Of a stretch of DNA of 64,000 nucleotides, positions 34,772 through 45,436 are shown in pieces (position 1 is the stretch's first letter; every line of letters starts with the position of its first letter). The position numbers were made by a program, and so were the translations under genes. The notes under the pieces were generated by a model that made no database searches, was not told the origin of the DNA, and saw nothing but the letters and a program-made list of their open reading frames with translations. The DNA comes from Rhizobiales bacterium 62-17 (GTDB lineage: Bacteria > Pseudomonadota > Alphaproteobacteria > Rhizobiales > Beijerinckiaceae). Location of the stretch: positions 589,830 to 653,829 of the forward strand of contig MKVW01000009.1 of the NCBI GenBank assembly GCA_001898965.1, read 5' to 3'.

Positions 34772-36388
34772 TCAGCTCAGATTGAGTTCCTTGAAGAAGT
34801 CGTTGCCCTTGTTGTCGACAACGATGAAGGCCGGGAAATCTTCCACTTCGATGCGCCAGATCGCTTCCATGCCGAGTTCCGGATAAGCGACGGTTTCGAC
34901 CTTCTTGATGCAATCCTGCGCCAGCCGCGCCGCCGGGCCGCCGATCGAGCCGAGATAGAAACCACCGTGTTTCTTGCAGGCATCGCGCACCGCCGCCGAG
35001 CGGTTGCCCTTGGCGAGCATCACCATCGAACCGCCAGCCGCCTGGAACTGATCGACGAAGGAATCCATGCGACCCGCCGTGGTCGGTCCGAACGAGCCCG
35101 ACGGCATGCCGTCGGGCGTCTTGGCCGGGCCGGCGTAGTAGATCGGGTGGTTCTTGAAATAATCCGGCAGCGGCTTGCCGGCATCGAGTAGTTCGCGCAG
35201 CTTGGCATGCGCCATGTCGCGCGCCACGATCATCGGGCCGCTCAACGAGAGGCGCGTCTTGATCGGATATTTATCCAATGTCGCGAGAATTTCCTTCATC
35301 GGCTTGTTGAGGTCGATCTTCACGACATCGCCGCCGAGGCTCGCTTCGTCCACATGCGGCATGAACTTCGCGGGGTCGTGTTCGAGCTGTTCGAGGAACA
35401 CGCCGTCCTTGGTGATCTTGCCCGTCGCCTGGCGGTCGGCCGAGCAGGACACGCCCATGCCGATCGGCAGCGAGGCACCGTGGCGCGGCAGGCGGATGAC
35501 GCGCACGTCATGGCAGAAATATTTGCCGCCGAACTGCGCGCCGACGCCGAGGCTCTGCGTCAGCTTGTGAATCTCTTCTTCCATCGCGAGATCGCGGAAG
35601 GCATGGCCGTCGTCGCCGCCGCTCGTCGGCAGGCCGTCGAGATAGCGGGTGGAGGCGAGCTTGACGGTCTTGAGGTTCAGCTCCGCCGACGTGCCGCCGA
35701 TGACGATGGCCAGGTGATAGGGCGGGCAGGCCGCGGTGCCTAATGTCAGGATCTTTTCCTTGAGGAAGGCCACCAGCCGGTCGTGCGTCAGCACGGACGG
35801 CGTCTGCTGGAACAGGAAGGTCTTGTTGGCCGAGCCGCCGCCCTTGGCCATGAACAGGAACTTATATTCGCTCTCGCCCTCGGCGTAGATGTCGATCTGC
35901 GCTGGCAGATTGGTCTTGGTGTTCTTCTCCTCGAACATCGAGAGCGGCGCCACCTGCGAATAGCGCAGGTTCTTCTTCTCATAGGCATCGCGGATGCCCT
36001 CGGCCAAGGCGCTTTCGTCCTCGCCCTCGGTCCACACCAGGCGGCCCTTCTTGCCCATGACGATGGCGGTGCCCGTGTCCTGGCACATCGGCAGCACGCC
36101 GCCAGCGGCGATATTGGCGTTCTTCAACAGGTCATAGGCGACGAAACGGTCGTTCGAGGTCGCCTCCGGATCGTCGAGGATTTTGGCGAGCTGCTGCAGG
36201 TGGCCCGGGCGCAACAGGTGGTTGATGTCGATCATCGCCTGTTCGGCGAGCAGGCGCATCGCCTCGCGGCTGACGGTCAGGATTTCCCGGTCGCCGAGCT
36301 TTTCGACCTTCACGCCCTCCGAGGAAATCTTGCGGTAGGGGGTCTGGTCCTTGGCCAGCGGAAACATCGGCGCATATTGATAGGTCAT
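34772..36388 (-). CDS. Class I (iron-sulfur) fumarate hydratase
   Basis: A 538-residue class I fumarase that reversibly hydrates fumarate to L-malate in the TCA cycle. Cluster ligands are Cys102 in [12 protein letters not shown], the Cys in [10 protein letters not shown] and the Cys in GVSCSADRQ. The C-terminal domain (beta) follows in the same chain with [15 protein letters not shown] and [23 protein letters not shown] at 36388 gives [19 protein letters not shown], the family start. A REP pair lies directly upstream, so the promoter must be short or within it. Confidence 0.94.
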   Translation of the reverse strand: MTYQYAPMFPLAKDQTPYRKISSEGVKVEKLGDREILTVSREAMRLLAEQAMIDINHLLRPGHLQQLAKILDDPEATSNDRFVAYDLLKNANIAAGGVLPMCQDTGTAIVMGKKGRLVWTEGEDESALAEGIRDAYEKKNLRYSQVAPLSMFEEKNTKTNLPAQIDIYAEGESEYKFLFMAKGGGSANKTFLFQQTPSVLTHDRLVAFLKEKILTLGTAACPPYHLAIVIGGTSAELNLKTVKLASTRYLDGLPTSGGDDGHAFRDLAMEEEIHKLTQSLGVGAQFGGKYFCHDVRVIRLPRHGASLPIGMGVSCSADRQATGKITKDGVFLEQLEHDPAKFMPHVDEASLGGDVVKIDLNKPMKEILATLDKYPIKTRLSLSGPMIVARDMAHAKLRELLDAGKPLPDYFKNHPIYYAGPAKTPDGMPSGSFGPTTAGRMDSFVDQFQAAGGSMVMLAKGNRSAAVRDACKKHGGFYLGSIGGPAARLAQDCIKKVETVAYPELGMEAIWRIEVEDFPAFIVVDNKGNDFFKELNLS

Positions 36389-36485
36389 GGCGTTGAGGCC
36401 CTGTTCTGTCAGATAATTTGGAGGCTTTCTAAAGCAAACGGCGCGGGCCGTCACGCGCGGTGCTAGGCGGCTTTGTGACACTCTC

Positions 36486-36642
36486 GGTGTCATTCCCGAC
36501 GCGGCGAAGCCGCGAGCGGGAATCCAGAGCCGCCGCTTCACATGTGCCGGAAAAGCTGTTGCGTTCGACCATTTTGACCGAACAATCCGCCATTTGCTCT
36601 GGATTCCCGCTCGGCCGCTACGCGGCCGTCGGGAATGACACC
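36486..36642. repeat. Inverted pair of REP units between a reductase gene and fumarase
   Basis: Left unit 36486-36530: GGTGTCATTCCCGAC, a GCGGC-GAA-GCCGC hairpin, GCGGGAATCCAGAGC. Right unit 36596-36642 is the reverse complement except that its hairpin reads GGCCGCTACGCGGCC. The two face each other over a 65-base spacer, the BIME arrangement of REP/RAYT systems. A related half unit (CATTCCCGACGCGCGAAGCA) lies at 34144-34163. Confidence 0.8.
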
Positions 36643-36652
36643 AAGGCGGAGG

Positions 36653-37606
36653 TTACAAATCCAGAACCAGCAGGTCGCTCTTCGAGCCCGAGCAGCAGAT
36701 CATCATGGTCTTGCTGGCCTTGCGCTCGGCTTCGGTGAGGATGTTGTCGCGATGGTCGGGCGTGCCCGAGATCACCACGGTCTCGCACGAGCCGCACACG
36801 CCTTCCTCGCAGGAATAGCTGACGTCGACGCCGGCGTCGCGCAGCACGTGCAGCAGGGTCTTGCCCGGCGGCACGGTGAATTCCTGGCCGGAGCGCTCCA
36901 GGCGCACCTTATAGCCACCGTCGAGCGCCGCCGCTTCCTTGGCGGTGAAATACTCGATGTGCATATGGCCTTCGGGCAGGCTCTTGGTCGCCTCCTCATA
37001 GGCGTTGAGCATCGGGATCGGGCCGCAGCAGTAGAAATGCGCGCCGGCCGGCGCGCCCGAAACAATGCCAGGAATATCGAGGAACTTGCCGTTCGATTCC
37101 GCGTCGATGTGGAGCTTCACATTCGGCAGTTTCGACAATTCGTCGATGAAGGCCACTTCCGGCCGCTCGCGGCAGGAATAGTGCATTTCCCACGAGGCGC
37201 CGAGCTTCTGCAGGCGCTGCGCCATGCACCAGATCGGCGTGATGCCGATGCCGCCGGCGAGCAGCACCGTATGAGAAGCCTTCTCGTCGAGCGGGAAGTT
37301 GTTGCGCGGGCCGCCCAGCTGCAGGACGGTGCCGACCTTGAGCTGGTCGTGAATGAATTTCGAGCCGCCGCGGCTGGCGCGGTCTTTCTTGATGCCGACC
37401 ACATAGGCGTTCGGATCGCCTTCCGCCGTCGTCAGCGAATACTGCCGCATCATGCCGTTGGGCAGATGAATATCGATATGAGCGCCCGGCGCGATAGGCG
37501 GCATCGGCGCGCCATCGAGGCGGCGGAATTCATAGAGATTGGTATCTTGCGCCGCATAACGGATGGCGGTCAGGCGGACATCGAAAGGAGCAGACTGTTC
37601 GGTCAC
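36653..37606 (-). CDS. VanB/phthalate dioxygenase reductase-type FMN and [2Fe-2S] oxidoreductase
   Basis: A 317-residue electron-transfer protein that passes electrons from NAD(P)H through flavin to a ferredoxin domain. Order: flavin-binding barrel (GMMRQYSLTT, residues ~50-61), NAD-binding domain (TVLLAGGIGITPIWCM; FYCCGPIPMLNAYEEA) and C-terminal plant-type ferredoxin with Cys266, 271 and 274 in CEEGVCGSC and the last Cys near 304. Such reductases normally feed Rieske oxygenases, but none is in this window. GTG start at 37606 with a weak ribosome binding site. It follows the two-hydrolase/LLM cluster on the same strand. Confidence 0.9.
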   Translation of the reverse strand: MTEQSAPFDVRLTAIRYAAQDTNLYEFRRLDGAPMPPIAPGAHIDIHLPNGMMRQYSLTTAEGDPNAYVVGIKKDRASRGGSKFIHDQLKVGTVLQLGGPRNNFPLDEKASHTVLLAGGIGITPIWCMAQRLQKLGASWEMHYSCRERPEVAFIDELSKLPNVKLHIDAESNGKFLDIPGIVSGAPAGAHFYCCGPIPMLNAYEEATKSLPEGHMHIEYFTAKEAAALDGGYKVRLERSGQEFTVPPGKTLLHVLRDAGVDVSYSCEEGVCGSCETVVISGTPDHRDNILTEAERKASKTMMICCSGSKSDLLVLDL

Positions 37607-37640
37607 CGGTCACAATTCCGTAGTTTTTGTTCCCGGCGCC

Positions 37641-38492
37641 TTAGCACGCTCCTTCTTGTTGCGCGAGAAATTTCAACGTCCGGGCATTAAACTCATCAGC
37701 GCATTCGATATTACCCATATGGGCGGCGTTTTCAAAGAAATGCAGCTCGGATCGTGGCATTTTCGGCACGAAATCATCCGTATAGCCAGGGTTCCGCAGG
37801 GAATCCTGCCGTCCGGCGAAGACCAAAACAGGGATGCTGATGCGTGCATAGTCGAGCGCGTCGCGTTCCGGAGAAACGCCGCTTCGCTGGTGAAACGGCG
37901 CTTTGAAGCGGGCCGCCGCAATGGCCTCCCACGCGCCGGTTGCATTGGCCATGGCGACGCGCCGGTCGATATAGGCGTCATCTTCAGCCCATCTCGGATC
38001 GACGAACATCGTCGCGATGATGCGGCGCATATGTTCCTTGCTGCCGTCGTAGGAATTCAACACTTTGCGCGCCTCGTTGTCGGGTGCGACGCCGCCGCCC
38101 GAACAGCAGGTGACGGAGACGAGCGGCCAGTCGGGCGTCTCGCGCGCCGCCACCATCAGGCACAGGCCGCCCGACATCGAACTGCCCATCACATGCACCG
38201 GCCCCGTGCCCATGGTTTCGATGAAGCGTTGGATATGCGCGATGCGGCGCGCCATCATGTTCTCGAAATCGAAAAGCTTGTTGGTGCGCCCGAAGCCCAG
38301 ATGATCGGGCGCCAGCACGTGATGGCGGCTCGCCAGCGCTTCGATATTGTGCTCCCAGGAAAATTCGGCGCAGCCGCCGAACTCGCCCGAATGCAACAGC
38401 ACAACGCTGGGTCTTACGCCGCGATGCTGCACACCCGCTTCGTAATAGTGGGTGCGCGCGCCATCGATGGTGACATACTGGCCAGGCGTCAT
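37641..38492 (-). CDS. Alpha/beta hydrolase (meta-cleavage-product hydrolase-like)
   Basis: A 283-residue hydrolase. Oxyanion region VVLLHSGEFGGCAEFSWEHN, nucleophile elbow MGSSMSGG, acid in FAGRQDSLRN and His in FENAAHMGNIE. The layout is that of 2-hydroxymuconic-semialdehyde-type C-C hydrolases. Start and stop interlock with the LLM monooxygenase gene upstream (4-base ATGA-type overlap at 38489-38492), so they are co-translated. Likely acts on the oxygenated product of the monooxygenase; the substrate is unknown. Confidence 0.85.
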   Translation of the reverse strand: MTPGQYVTIDGARTHYYEAGVQHRGVRPSVVLLHSGEFGGCAEFSWEHNIEALASRHHVLAPDHLGFGRTNKLFDFENMMARRIAHIQRFIETMGTGPVHVMGSSMSGGLCLMVAARETPDWPLVSVTCCSGGGVAPDNEARKVLNSYDGSKEHMRRIIATMFVDPRWAEDDAYIDRRVAMANATGAWEAIAAARFKAPFHQRSGVSPERDALDYARISIPVLVFAGRQDSLRNPGYTDDFVPKMPRSELHFFENAAHMGNIECADEFNARTLKFLAQQEGAC

Positions 38493-39655
38493 TCGGCCGC
38501 CGCGACGTTGAGCGGCTTGGTGCGCGGCAGGTCGAGGATTTGCGGATAAACCTCCTTGGCGAAGAGCGTCATGCTGCGCACCGTCCGCTCATGGCTCATA
38601 TAGCCGGCCTGCTGCATCATCAGGAGATGATCGAAACCGCCGACAAGATCGTAGAGACGCTTGATCTGCTGGGCGACGTCATCGGGCTTGCCGTAAATCA
38701 GCACGCCCTGTTCCTTGAGGAATTCGATCGACTGTTTGCGCATCGCCTCGGAGCGGCCGGAGAACGCGCCTTTCAACGCCTGCACGTTGAAATCCACCGT
38801 CACATAGCCCGGCGGATTGCGGTATTGCGGCTCCGACTTGGCATCGAGATACCAAGTCAGTTCGCGCGCGCCTGCTTCGGCCTCCGCATCGCTGTCGGCG
38901 GTGAAGACGAGAGGCATATAGGCGGTGCCGCCGCCACCAGGCAGGCCGGTGTCGTGGAAGGCCGAGCGATAGCCGTCGAACATCCACTTCACTTTCGCAT
39001 GCGGCTGCAAGAACGTCGCGAAGACGAAGCCGCGTGCCGCGGCGCGTTTGATGTTGTCGAGATCGCTTGAGCCGGTGAGCCAGATCGCCGGATGCGGTGT
39101 TTGATAGGGGCGCGGCCACAGATTGATGGCGCGCTTGTGAGTGAAGCGGCCTTCAAAATTGAACGGACCTTCGGTCGAGGTCCAGGCTTTCGCGACGAGG
39201 TCGATGCCTTCCCACAGCCGCTCGACCGTCTGGGTCGGATTGGTGTTGGCGGCGAAGATTTCATAAGGCACGCCGCGCACGAAACCGACATCAAGCCGGC
39301 CGCGCGAAATGCAATCGATCATCGCCATTTCCTCGGCGATGCGGATCGGGTCGCCGCGATTGGCGATCGGATTGCCGAGAATGCAGATGCGCCCTTTGCG
39401 CGTCTGTCGCGCCAGGATCGCTGCCGACAAGGGTGCGGCGACATCGATGCAGGTCGCGGTCTGATGATGTTCGTTGAGCAGCAGATTGAGGCCGAGATCG
39501 TCGGCGATCATATATTCGTCGAAATAGCGGTTGTAGAGATCGGCGCCGAGGCGCGGGTCGTAATGTTTGCTCGCCAGCGAAACGCGCATGGTGCTCAGGG
39601 TTTCGAGCGGCGGCAGATGCGGATAGGGCATTTCGGTGAAGTGCCAGGCGTACAT
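38489..39655 (-). CDS. LLM-class (bacterial luciferase-like) flavin monooxygenase
   Basis: A 388-residue FMNH2- or F420-dependent oxidoreductase of the luciferase-like clan. The TIM-barrel start holds the substrate and flavin loop (LNLLLNEHHQTATCIDVAAP), later RICILGNPIANRGDPIRIAE, a stretch typical of the LLM family, and GSSDLDNIKRAAARGFVFAT near the phosphate site. It needs reduced flavin from a partner; the VanB-type reductase at the end of the cluster is the obvious candidate (inference). Starts ATG 39655, 27 bases after the upstream hydrolase gene. Confidence 0.88.
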   Translation of the reverse strand: MYAWHFTEMPYPHLPPLETLSTMRVSLASKHYDPRLGADLYNRYFDEYMIADDLGLNLLLNEHHQTATCIDVAAPLSAAILARQTRKGRICILGNPIANRGDPIRIAEEMAMIDCISRGRLDVGFVRGVPYEIFAANTNPTQTVERLWEGIDLVAKAWTSTEGPFNFEGRFTHKRAINLWPRPYQTPHPAIWLTGSSDLDNIKRAAARGFVFATFLQPHAKVKWMFDGYRSAFHDTGLPGGGGTAYMPLVFTADSDAEAEAGARELTWYLDAKSEPQYRNPPGYVTVDFNVQALKGAFSGRSEAMRKQSIEFLKEQGVLIYGKPDDVAQQIKRLYDLVGGFDHLLMMQQAGYMSHERTVRSMTLFAKEVYPQILDLPRTKPLNVAAAE

Positions 39656-39682
39656 AAGGACGGACCTTTCTCGCGGCGCTGT

Positions 39683-40468
39683 TCAGTCGAGGAATGGGTG
39701 AAGGATTTTGCCGAAGGCGTCCGGCTGTTCGATATGCGGGTAGTGGCCGGCGGCGGCGATGCTTTCGAATCTCGCGCCGGGAATAAGATCCGCATAGGCC
39801 TTGCCATAGACCGGCGACGTCAGGCCGTCGTTCTCGCCCCAGATCACCAGGGTCGGTGCCTTGATGCGATGCAGCCGCCGCTTCAGCTTGGGATTGTGCA
39901 TGTAAGGATCCCAGCAGAAGCGCGCGAAACTCTCGGTGTTGCGCGCGACGATGCCGAGCGCATCGTCATCCATGCTGAGGAAATCGCGCTTGCCCTTGTC
40001 GGCATCGTGCCATTTCCACGCCGCCACCTTGTCGGGATGCGACGTCCACATATCCTGAATATCGACGTCGTAAGGGCCGCCGAATTTGATGCCATAGGCG
40101 CTGACGAGCGCCAGCTTGGAAAAAACAGCGGGGTTCTTGGTCGCCATCTCAGTGGCGATCCAGCCGCCGAGCGAAAAGCCGATGGCGGCGATGCCCTGCA
40201 GGTCCAGCTTGTCGAGAAGTTCCAGATAGAGATAGGCGATGTCGTCGGGATTGCTGATCCAGTCCGGTCGATCCGAACGGCCGAACCCCGGCGCCGATGG
40301 CACGATCACCTGATGGCGTCGGGCGAGATCGGCAATGAGCGGCAAATCCTGTTCAAGCTGCTCTTCGCTTGAGAGAAGCAGCAGCGGTCGGCCTTCGCCA
40401 TGTAGAGCCAGCTCGATATCAATACCGGCAAGCTCAATCCTACGACGGTCTGTCGTCGCGATTGTCAT
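39683..40468 (-). CDS. Alpha/beta hydrolase, first gene of the catabolic cluster
   Basis: A 261-residue alpha/beta hydrolase. PSAPGFGRSDRPD, nucleophile GFSLGGW, acid WGENDGLTSP and His in AAGHYPHIEQPDAF give a complete triad. ATG 40468 follows GGA at a seven-base distance; a GTG 24 bases upstream is in frame. It heads the reverse-strand run hydrolase-LLM-hydrolase-reductase, with no regulator gene attached, so the operon may be driven from the 113-base gap to ribB. Confidence 0.85.
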   Translation of the reverse strand: MTIATTDRRRIELAGIDIELALHGEGRPLLLLSSEEQLEQDLPLIADLARRHQVIVPSAPGFGRSDRPDWISNPDDIAYLYLELLDKLDLQGIAAIGFSLGGWIATEMATKNPAVFSKLALVSAYGIKFGGPYDVDIQDMWTSHPDKVAAWKWHDADKGKRDFLSMDDDALGIVARNTESFARFCWDPYMHNPKLKRRLHRIKAPTLVIWGENDGLTSPVYGKAYADLIPGARFESIAAAGHYPHIEQPDAFGKILHPFLD

Positions 40469-40581
40469 CCAGCGTCCTTTTCGCGTTTCCACGCCGGTTA
40501 TGGTCCGGCTTCCCTAATCGTTCTGTGCGGCCGGCTGTTGTCGCCGGCTCGTTTCACCTTCGCGGAGTGTCCGTTGCCGGA

Positions 40582-41736
40582 TCACCCCTTGTTGGTGCTC
40601 TCCTTGATCGGCAACTGGCCGACCACTGTCAAGCCATAGCCGTCGAGACCGACGATATTATGCTGGGTGTTGGAGAGCAGGACGATGTTCTTCAACCCGA
40701 GATCGAGCAGGATCTGCGCACCCAGTCCATATTGGCGCAGTTCCGACACCGGCCCGCGCGCCTGGCCTTCGCGCTCTTTCAGCGCACGGCTGATGAAGGT
40801 CGGCGCCGTCTCGCGAATGAAGATGACGACGCCGCGATCGGACTCGGCGATCATGCGCATCGAGCCGGCGAGTTCGCCGCTGCGCGCGCGCAACGTACCA
40901 CCGACCATTTCCGGCGGCCCGATGTCGCCCAAGCTGTCGGACAGAATGCTCGCCTGATGCATGCGCACCAGCACCGGCTCGTCGCCGGAGATGTCGCCGC
41001 GGATGAGGGCGATATGCTCGGCATATTCGACCGAGTTGGAATAGACGCGGATCTTGAACTCGCCGCCATAGCGGCTGTTGATCTTCGATTCCGAGATCAT
41101 GTTGATCAGGCGCTCGTTGCGCCGGCGATAGGCGATGAGATCGGCGATGGTGGCGATCTTCAGCCCATGCAATTGCGCGAATTGCACGAGGTCGGGCATG
41201 CGCGCCATCGTGCCGTCGTCGTTCATGATCTCGCAGATGACGCCGGCCGGGTTGAGGCCCGCGAGTCGCGAAATGTCGACGGCTGCCTCTGTGTGGCCGG
41301 CACGCACCAGCACGCCGCCTTCCTTGGCGACGAGCGGGAAAACGTGGCCCGGGGTGACGATGTCGCGGCGGCCTTTCTTCGGGTCGATGGCAACCGCGAT
41401 GGTCTGGGCGCGGTCGGCGGCCGAAATGCCGGTGGTGACGCCTTCGCGCGCCTCAATCGACACGGTAAAGGCCGTGTGGTGCAGCGTCTGGTTCTTCTGC
41501 GACATCAGGTGCAGGCCGAGTTCTTCCACCCGGTCCTGGGTCATCGACAGGCAGATCAATCCGCGGCCGTGCTTGGCCATGAAATTGACCGCCTCGGCGG
41601 TGGCCATCTCGGCGGGAATGACGAGGTCGCCCTCGTTCTCACGCCCCTCGTCGTCGACCAGGATGAACATTTTCCCGGCCTTGGCGTCCTCGACGACCTC
41701 TTCGATCGAAGACAGCCACGCCAACGTCTCGCTCAT
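40582..41736 (-). CDS. ribB: 3,4-dihydroxy-2-butanone-4-phosphate synthase with degenerate GTP cyclohydrolase II half
   Basis: A 384-residue RibBA-type protein for riboflavin synthesis. The N-terminal half is complete: FILVDDEGRENEGDLVIPAE holds the acidic metal site, and RAGHTEAAVDISRLAGLNPA the conserved HTEA. The C-terminal half aligns with GTP cyclohydrolase II up to HIALIRGDISGDEPVLVRMH but then lacks the SECLTGD...CDCG zinc ligands; no Cys occurs there. It should therefore make only 3,4-DHBP. GTP cyclohydrolase activity must come from another protein. No FMN riboswitch is visible upstream. ATG 41736. Confidence 0.93.
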   Translation of the reverse strand: MSETLAWLSSIEEVVEDAKAGKMFILVDDEGRENEGDLVIPAEMATAEAVNFMAKHGRGLICLSMTQDRVEELGLHLMSQKNQTLHHTAFTVSIEAREGVTTGISAADRAQTIAVAIDPKKGRRDIVTPGHVFPLVAKEGGVLVRAGHTEAAVDISRLAGLNPAGVICEIMNDDGTMARMPDLVQFAQLHGLKIATIADLIAYRRRNERLINMISESKINSRYGGEFKIRVYSNSVEYAEHIALIRGDISGDEPVLVRMHQASILSDSLGDIGPPEMVGGTLRARSGELAGSMRMIAESDRGVVIFIRETAPTFISRALKEREGQARGPVSELRQYGLGAQILLDLGLKNIVLLSNTQHNIVGLDGYGLTVVGQLPIKESTNKG

Positions 41737-41961
41737 TCTATGACCTCTGTATCGTCCAAGGCTCTCAAACGAGACGCGGGCTTGGCCATTTAAAGACAGT
41801 TCCTAGAGCTATCAGTCATAAGGTGGGGACGGTCAAGGGCGGGGAAAAGGTCGCCAACCGCCGCTGTCACGGCCCGTCTGGCTTTCAAGGGCCGCCGCCG
41901 GACGCTATGTCTGGTTTCGGAAACAGGCCGAGACAAGGCCGCCAGGGAAAGGGAACGCCCC

Positions 41962-43044
41962 GTGAATCGCAATGAATTGCCTCGGATTTCGTTTGGAAAA
42001 CGGTTGGGATGGGCCACTGCCGGGCTTTTGGCCACCATCACCGCCGTCTCGGGCCCCGCGCGGGCGCAGGATGCGGTCGAACAGTTCTACCGCTCCAAGA
42101 ACAATATCGACCTGATCATCGGCTTTACGGTCGGCGGCGGCTATGACGCCTATGCAAGGCTGCTCGCGCGCTATCTCGGCGATCAGATCCCCGGCAAGCC
42201 CAAGCTTGTGCCCAAGAACATGACCGGCGCCGGCAGCCGCATCGCCGCCGCCTATATCCACGGCGTCGCCCCCAAGGATGGCACGGCACTGGGGATCGCC
42301 GATCAGTCGATCGCGCTCGAACAGGCGCTCGGCGACAGCGGCGTCAAATTCGACAGCCGCGAACTGATCTACATCGGCAATCCGATCGTCGAGAACAATG
42401 TCGTCTCCACCTGGTACACCTCGCCGATCAAAACCATCGAGGATGCCCGCAAGGTCGAATCGACCATGGGCGCCACCGGTTACAACACCTCGGCGCAATA
42501 TCCGCAGGTGCTCAACACCATGGTGGGCACCAAGTTCAAGATCATCCTGGGTTATCCCGGCGGCAACGAGGTCAATCTCGCCATGGAAAAGGGCGAGGTC
42601 GCCGGCCGCGGCTCCAACTCCTGGGCATCGTGGAAAGCGACGCGGCCCGATTGGATTCGCGACAAGAAGATCAATCTCCTCGTGCAGATCGGCTTGAAGA
42701 AAGCCGCCGATCTGCCCGACGTGCCCTTGATGATGGACCTTGCCACCAACGACATCGATCGCCAGGCCATGCGCTTGCTGTCGGCGCCCACCGTCATCGG
42801 CCGGCCGTTCTTCACGTCGCCGCAAGTGCCGGCGGAACGGGTCAAGGCTTTGCGCGCCGCGTTCGAGGCGACGATGAAACTGCCGGCCTTCCTCGAAGAC
42901 GCGCAGAAGCTGAATCTCGACATCAATCCGGTGTCGGGCGAGGAGGTGCAGAAAGTCGTCGCCGACATCATCGACGCGCCCAAGCCGGTGAAGGACCGCT
43001 TGGCGTCAGTGCTGGCGCTGATCGAGCGCGAGCGATCGAAGTAG
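41962..43044 (+). CDS. Tripartite tricarboxylate transporter (Bug/TctC) family receptor
   Basis: A 360-residue periplasmic binding protein. A signal peptide (LGWATAGLLATITAVSGPARAQ) leads into two lobes with IDLIIGFTVGGGYDAYARLL, the Bug ligand loop, and NMTGAGSRIAAAYIHG. Bug proteins bind carboxylates or aromatics and work with TctAB, or as orphans in sensing. No TctAB genes are nearby. GTG start at 41962 with AAGGGAACG upstream. Divergent from ribB. The MITE-like copy 2 starts 10 bases after its stop. Confidence 0.85.
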   Translation: MNRNELPRISFGKRLGWATAGLLATITAVSGPARAQDAVEQFYRSKNNIDLIIGFTVGGGYDAYARLLARYLGDQIPGKPKLVPKNMTGAGSRIAAAYIHGVAPKDGTALGIADQSIALEQALGDSGVKFDSRELIYIGNPIVENNVVSTWYTSPIKTIEDARKVESTMGATGYNTSAQYPQVLNTMVGTKFKIILGYPGGNEVNLAMEKGEVAGRGSNSWASWKATRPDWIRDKKINLLVQIGLKKAADLPDVPLMMDLATNDIDRQAMRLLSAPTVIGRPFFTSPQVPAERVKALRAAFEATMKLPAFLEDAQKLNLDINPVSGEEVQKVVADIIDAPKPVKDRLASVLALIERERSK

Positions 43045-43054
43045 GAGTGACCTC

Positions 43055-43203
43055 TCTACCGTCATTGCGAGGAGCGTAGCGACGAAGCAATCCAGGGGCG
43101 TGCGGTAAAGTATCGAGTTAGGCCTGCCGTGCAGGCCTAACTGCATCGATGTCTCTACACTGTAGCCCCTGGATGGCTTCGCTGCGCTCGCCATGACGGG
43201 GAC
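43055..43203. repeat. MITE-like palindromic element, copy 2
   Basis: Ends CTACCGTCATTGCGAGGAGCG (from 43057) and CTGCGCTCGCCATGACGGGG (to ~43201) form inverted repeats. The middle holds a perfect dyad: AGTTAGGCCTG (43116-43126), loop CCGTG, CAGGCCTAACT (43132-43142). Related to copy 1 at 34605-34750, with the inner part diverged. It lies between the Bug receptor and aroA. Confidence 0.78.
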
Positions 43204-43211
43204 CACACCTC

Positions 43212-44630
<1,419 letters not shown>

Positions 44631-44788
44631 CTACCATGTGCGAACAGCCCCTGTCATTATTACGGCCAGCCGCCAACTTCCCATTTGACAGGGGCGCGAC
44701 AGCCCACTAACGGGAGCGTCCGGAATTTGTTTCGGTGTTCCGCCCGCGGCGCGGCGGTTCCCCCTAGAATTGCAAGAGGTTTTGACAA

Positions 44789-45172
44789 GTGGCGAAACCG
44801 GAACTTGGCGGCAAACGCCAGTGCCAGAGCTGCGGCACGAAGTTTTTCGATCTGAACCGCGACCCGATCGTCTGCCCGAAGTGCGGCACCGTCTTCCAGG
44901 CGGTGGCCGTGGCGCCGGCGCGCGCCGCTCCGGCCCGCCGCGTCGAGGCCGATGACGAGACCGAGCAGGATACGGCCAATGTCGAATTGGTCTCCCTGGA
45001 GGATGCCGATGCGGCCGAGGCCAAGGCTACGGGCGCCTCGGACGACGATATCGAGATCGAAGACGACGATAGCGGCAACGACGACGAGACTTTCCTCGAG
45101 GAAGAAGAGGAAGATAACGACGATGTTTCCGGCCTGATCGACGGCGATATCGAGAACGACGAAGAAAGCTGA
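44789..45172 (+). CDS. FYDLN-acid (TIGR02300) family protein
   Basis: A 127-residue protein. The N-terminal zinc-ribbon-like part has CQSCGTKFFDLNRDP and CPKCGTVFQAV, four Cys in two CxxC pairs; the rest is highly acidic (EEEEEDNDD, DIEIEDDDSGNDD). This is the alphaproteobacterial family named after the F-Y/F-D-L-N motif. Function unknown; the acidic tail suggests binding to a basic partner. GTG at 44789. Divergent from aroA and upstream of tRNA-Ala, the usual rhizobial order. Confidence 0.92.
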   Translation: MAKPELGGKRQCQSCGTKFFDLNRDPIVCPKCGTVFQAVAVAPARAAPARRVEADDETEQDTANVELVSLEDADAAEAKATGASDDDIEIEDDDSGNDDETFLEEEEEDNDDVSGLIDGDIENDEES

Positions 45173-45312
45173 GAATTTTCTCTGTCGTCGGCTTGCAACA
45201 CTTGTGAAGCTGACCTATACACGCGCCGCGCCGCCCGGGAGGGTGACGCCAGCGCCCGGTCCGTCCCAATGGATCGTGTATTCGCAACCGCCGAAAGGCC
45301 GGTTTGCGGCGT

Positions 45313-45388
<76 letters not shown>

Positions 45389-45436
45389 AATTAAACCGCT
45401 TAACACGCTCCAGTTGTGACACCTGATGCGCCGAGG

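Noticed and set aside
41737-41961. FMN riboswitch ahead of ribB
   Set aside because: No RFN-type conserved blocks could be found on the reverse strand.
34600-43210. Composite transposon bounded by the two repeat elements
   Set aside because: The elements lack coding capacity, no transposase lies between them, and the block includes housekeeping fumarase and ribB.
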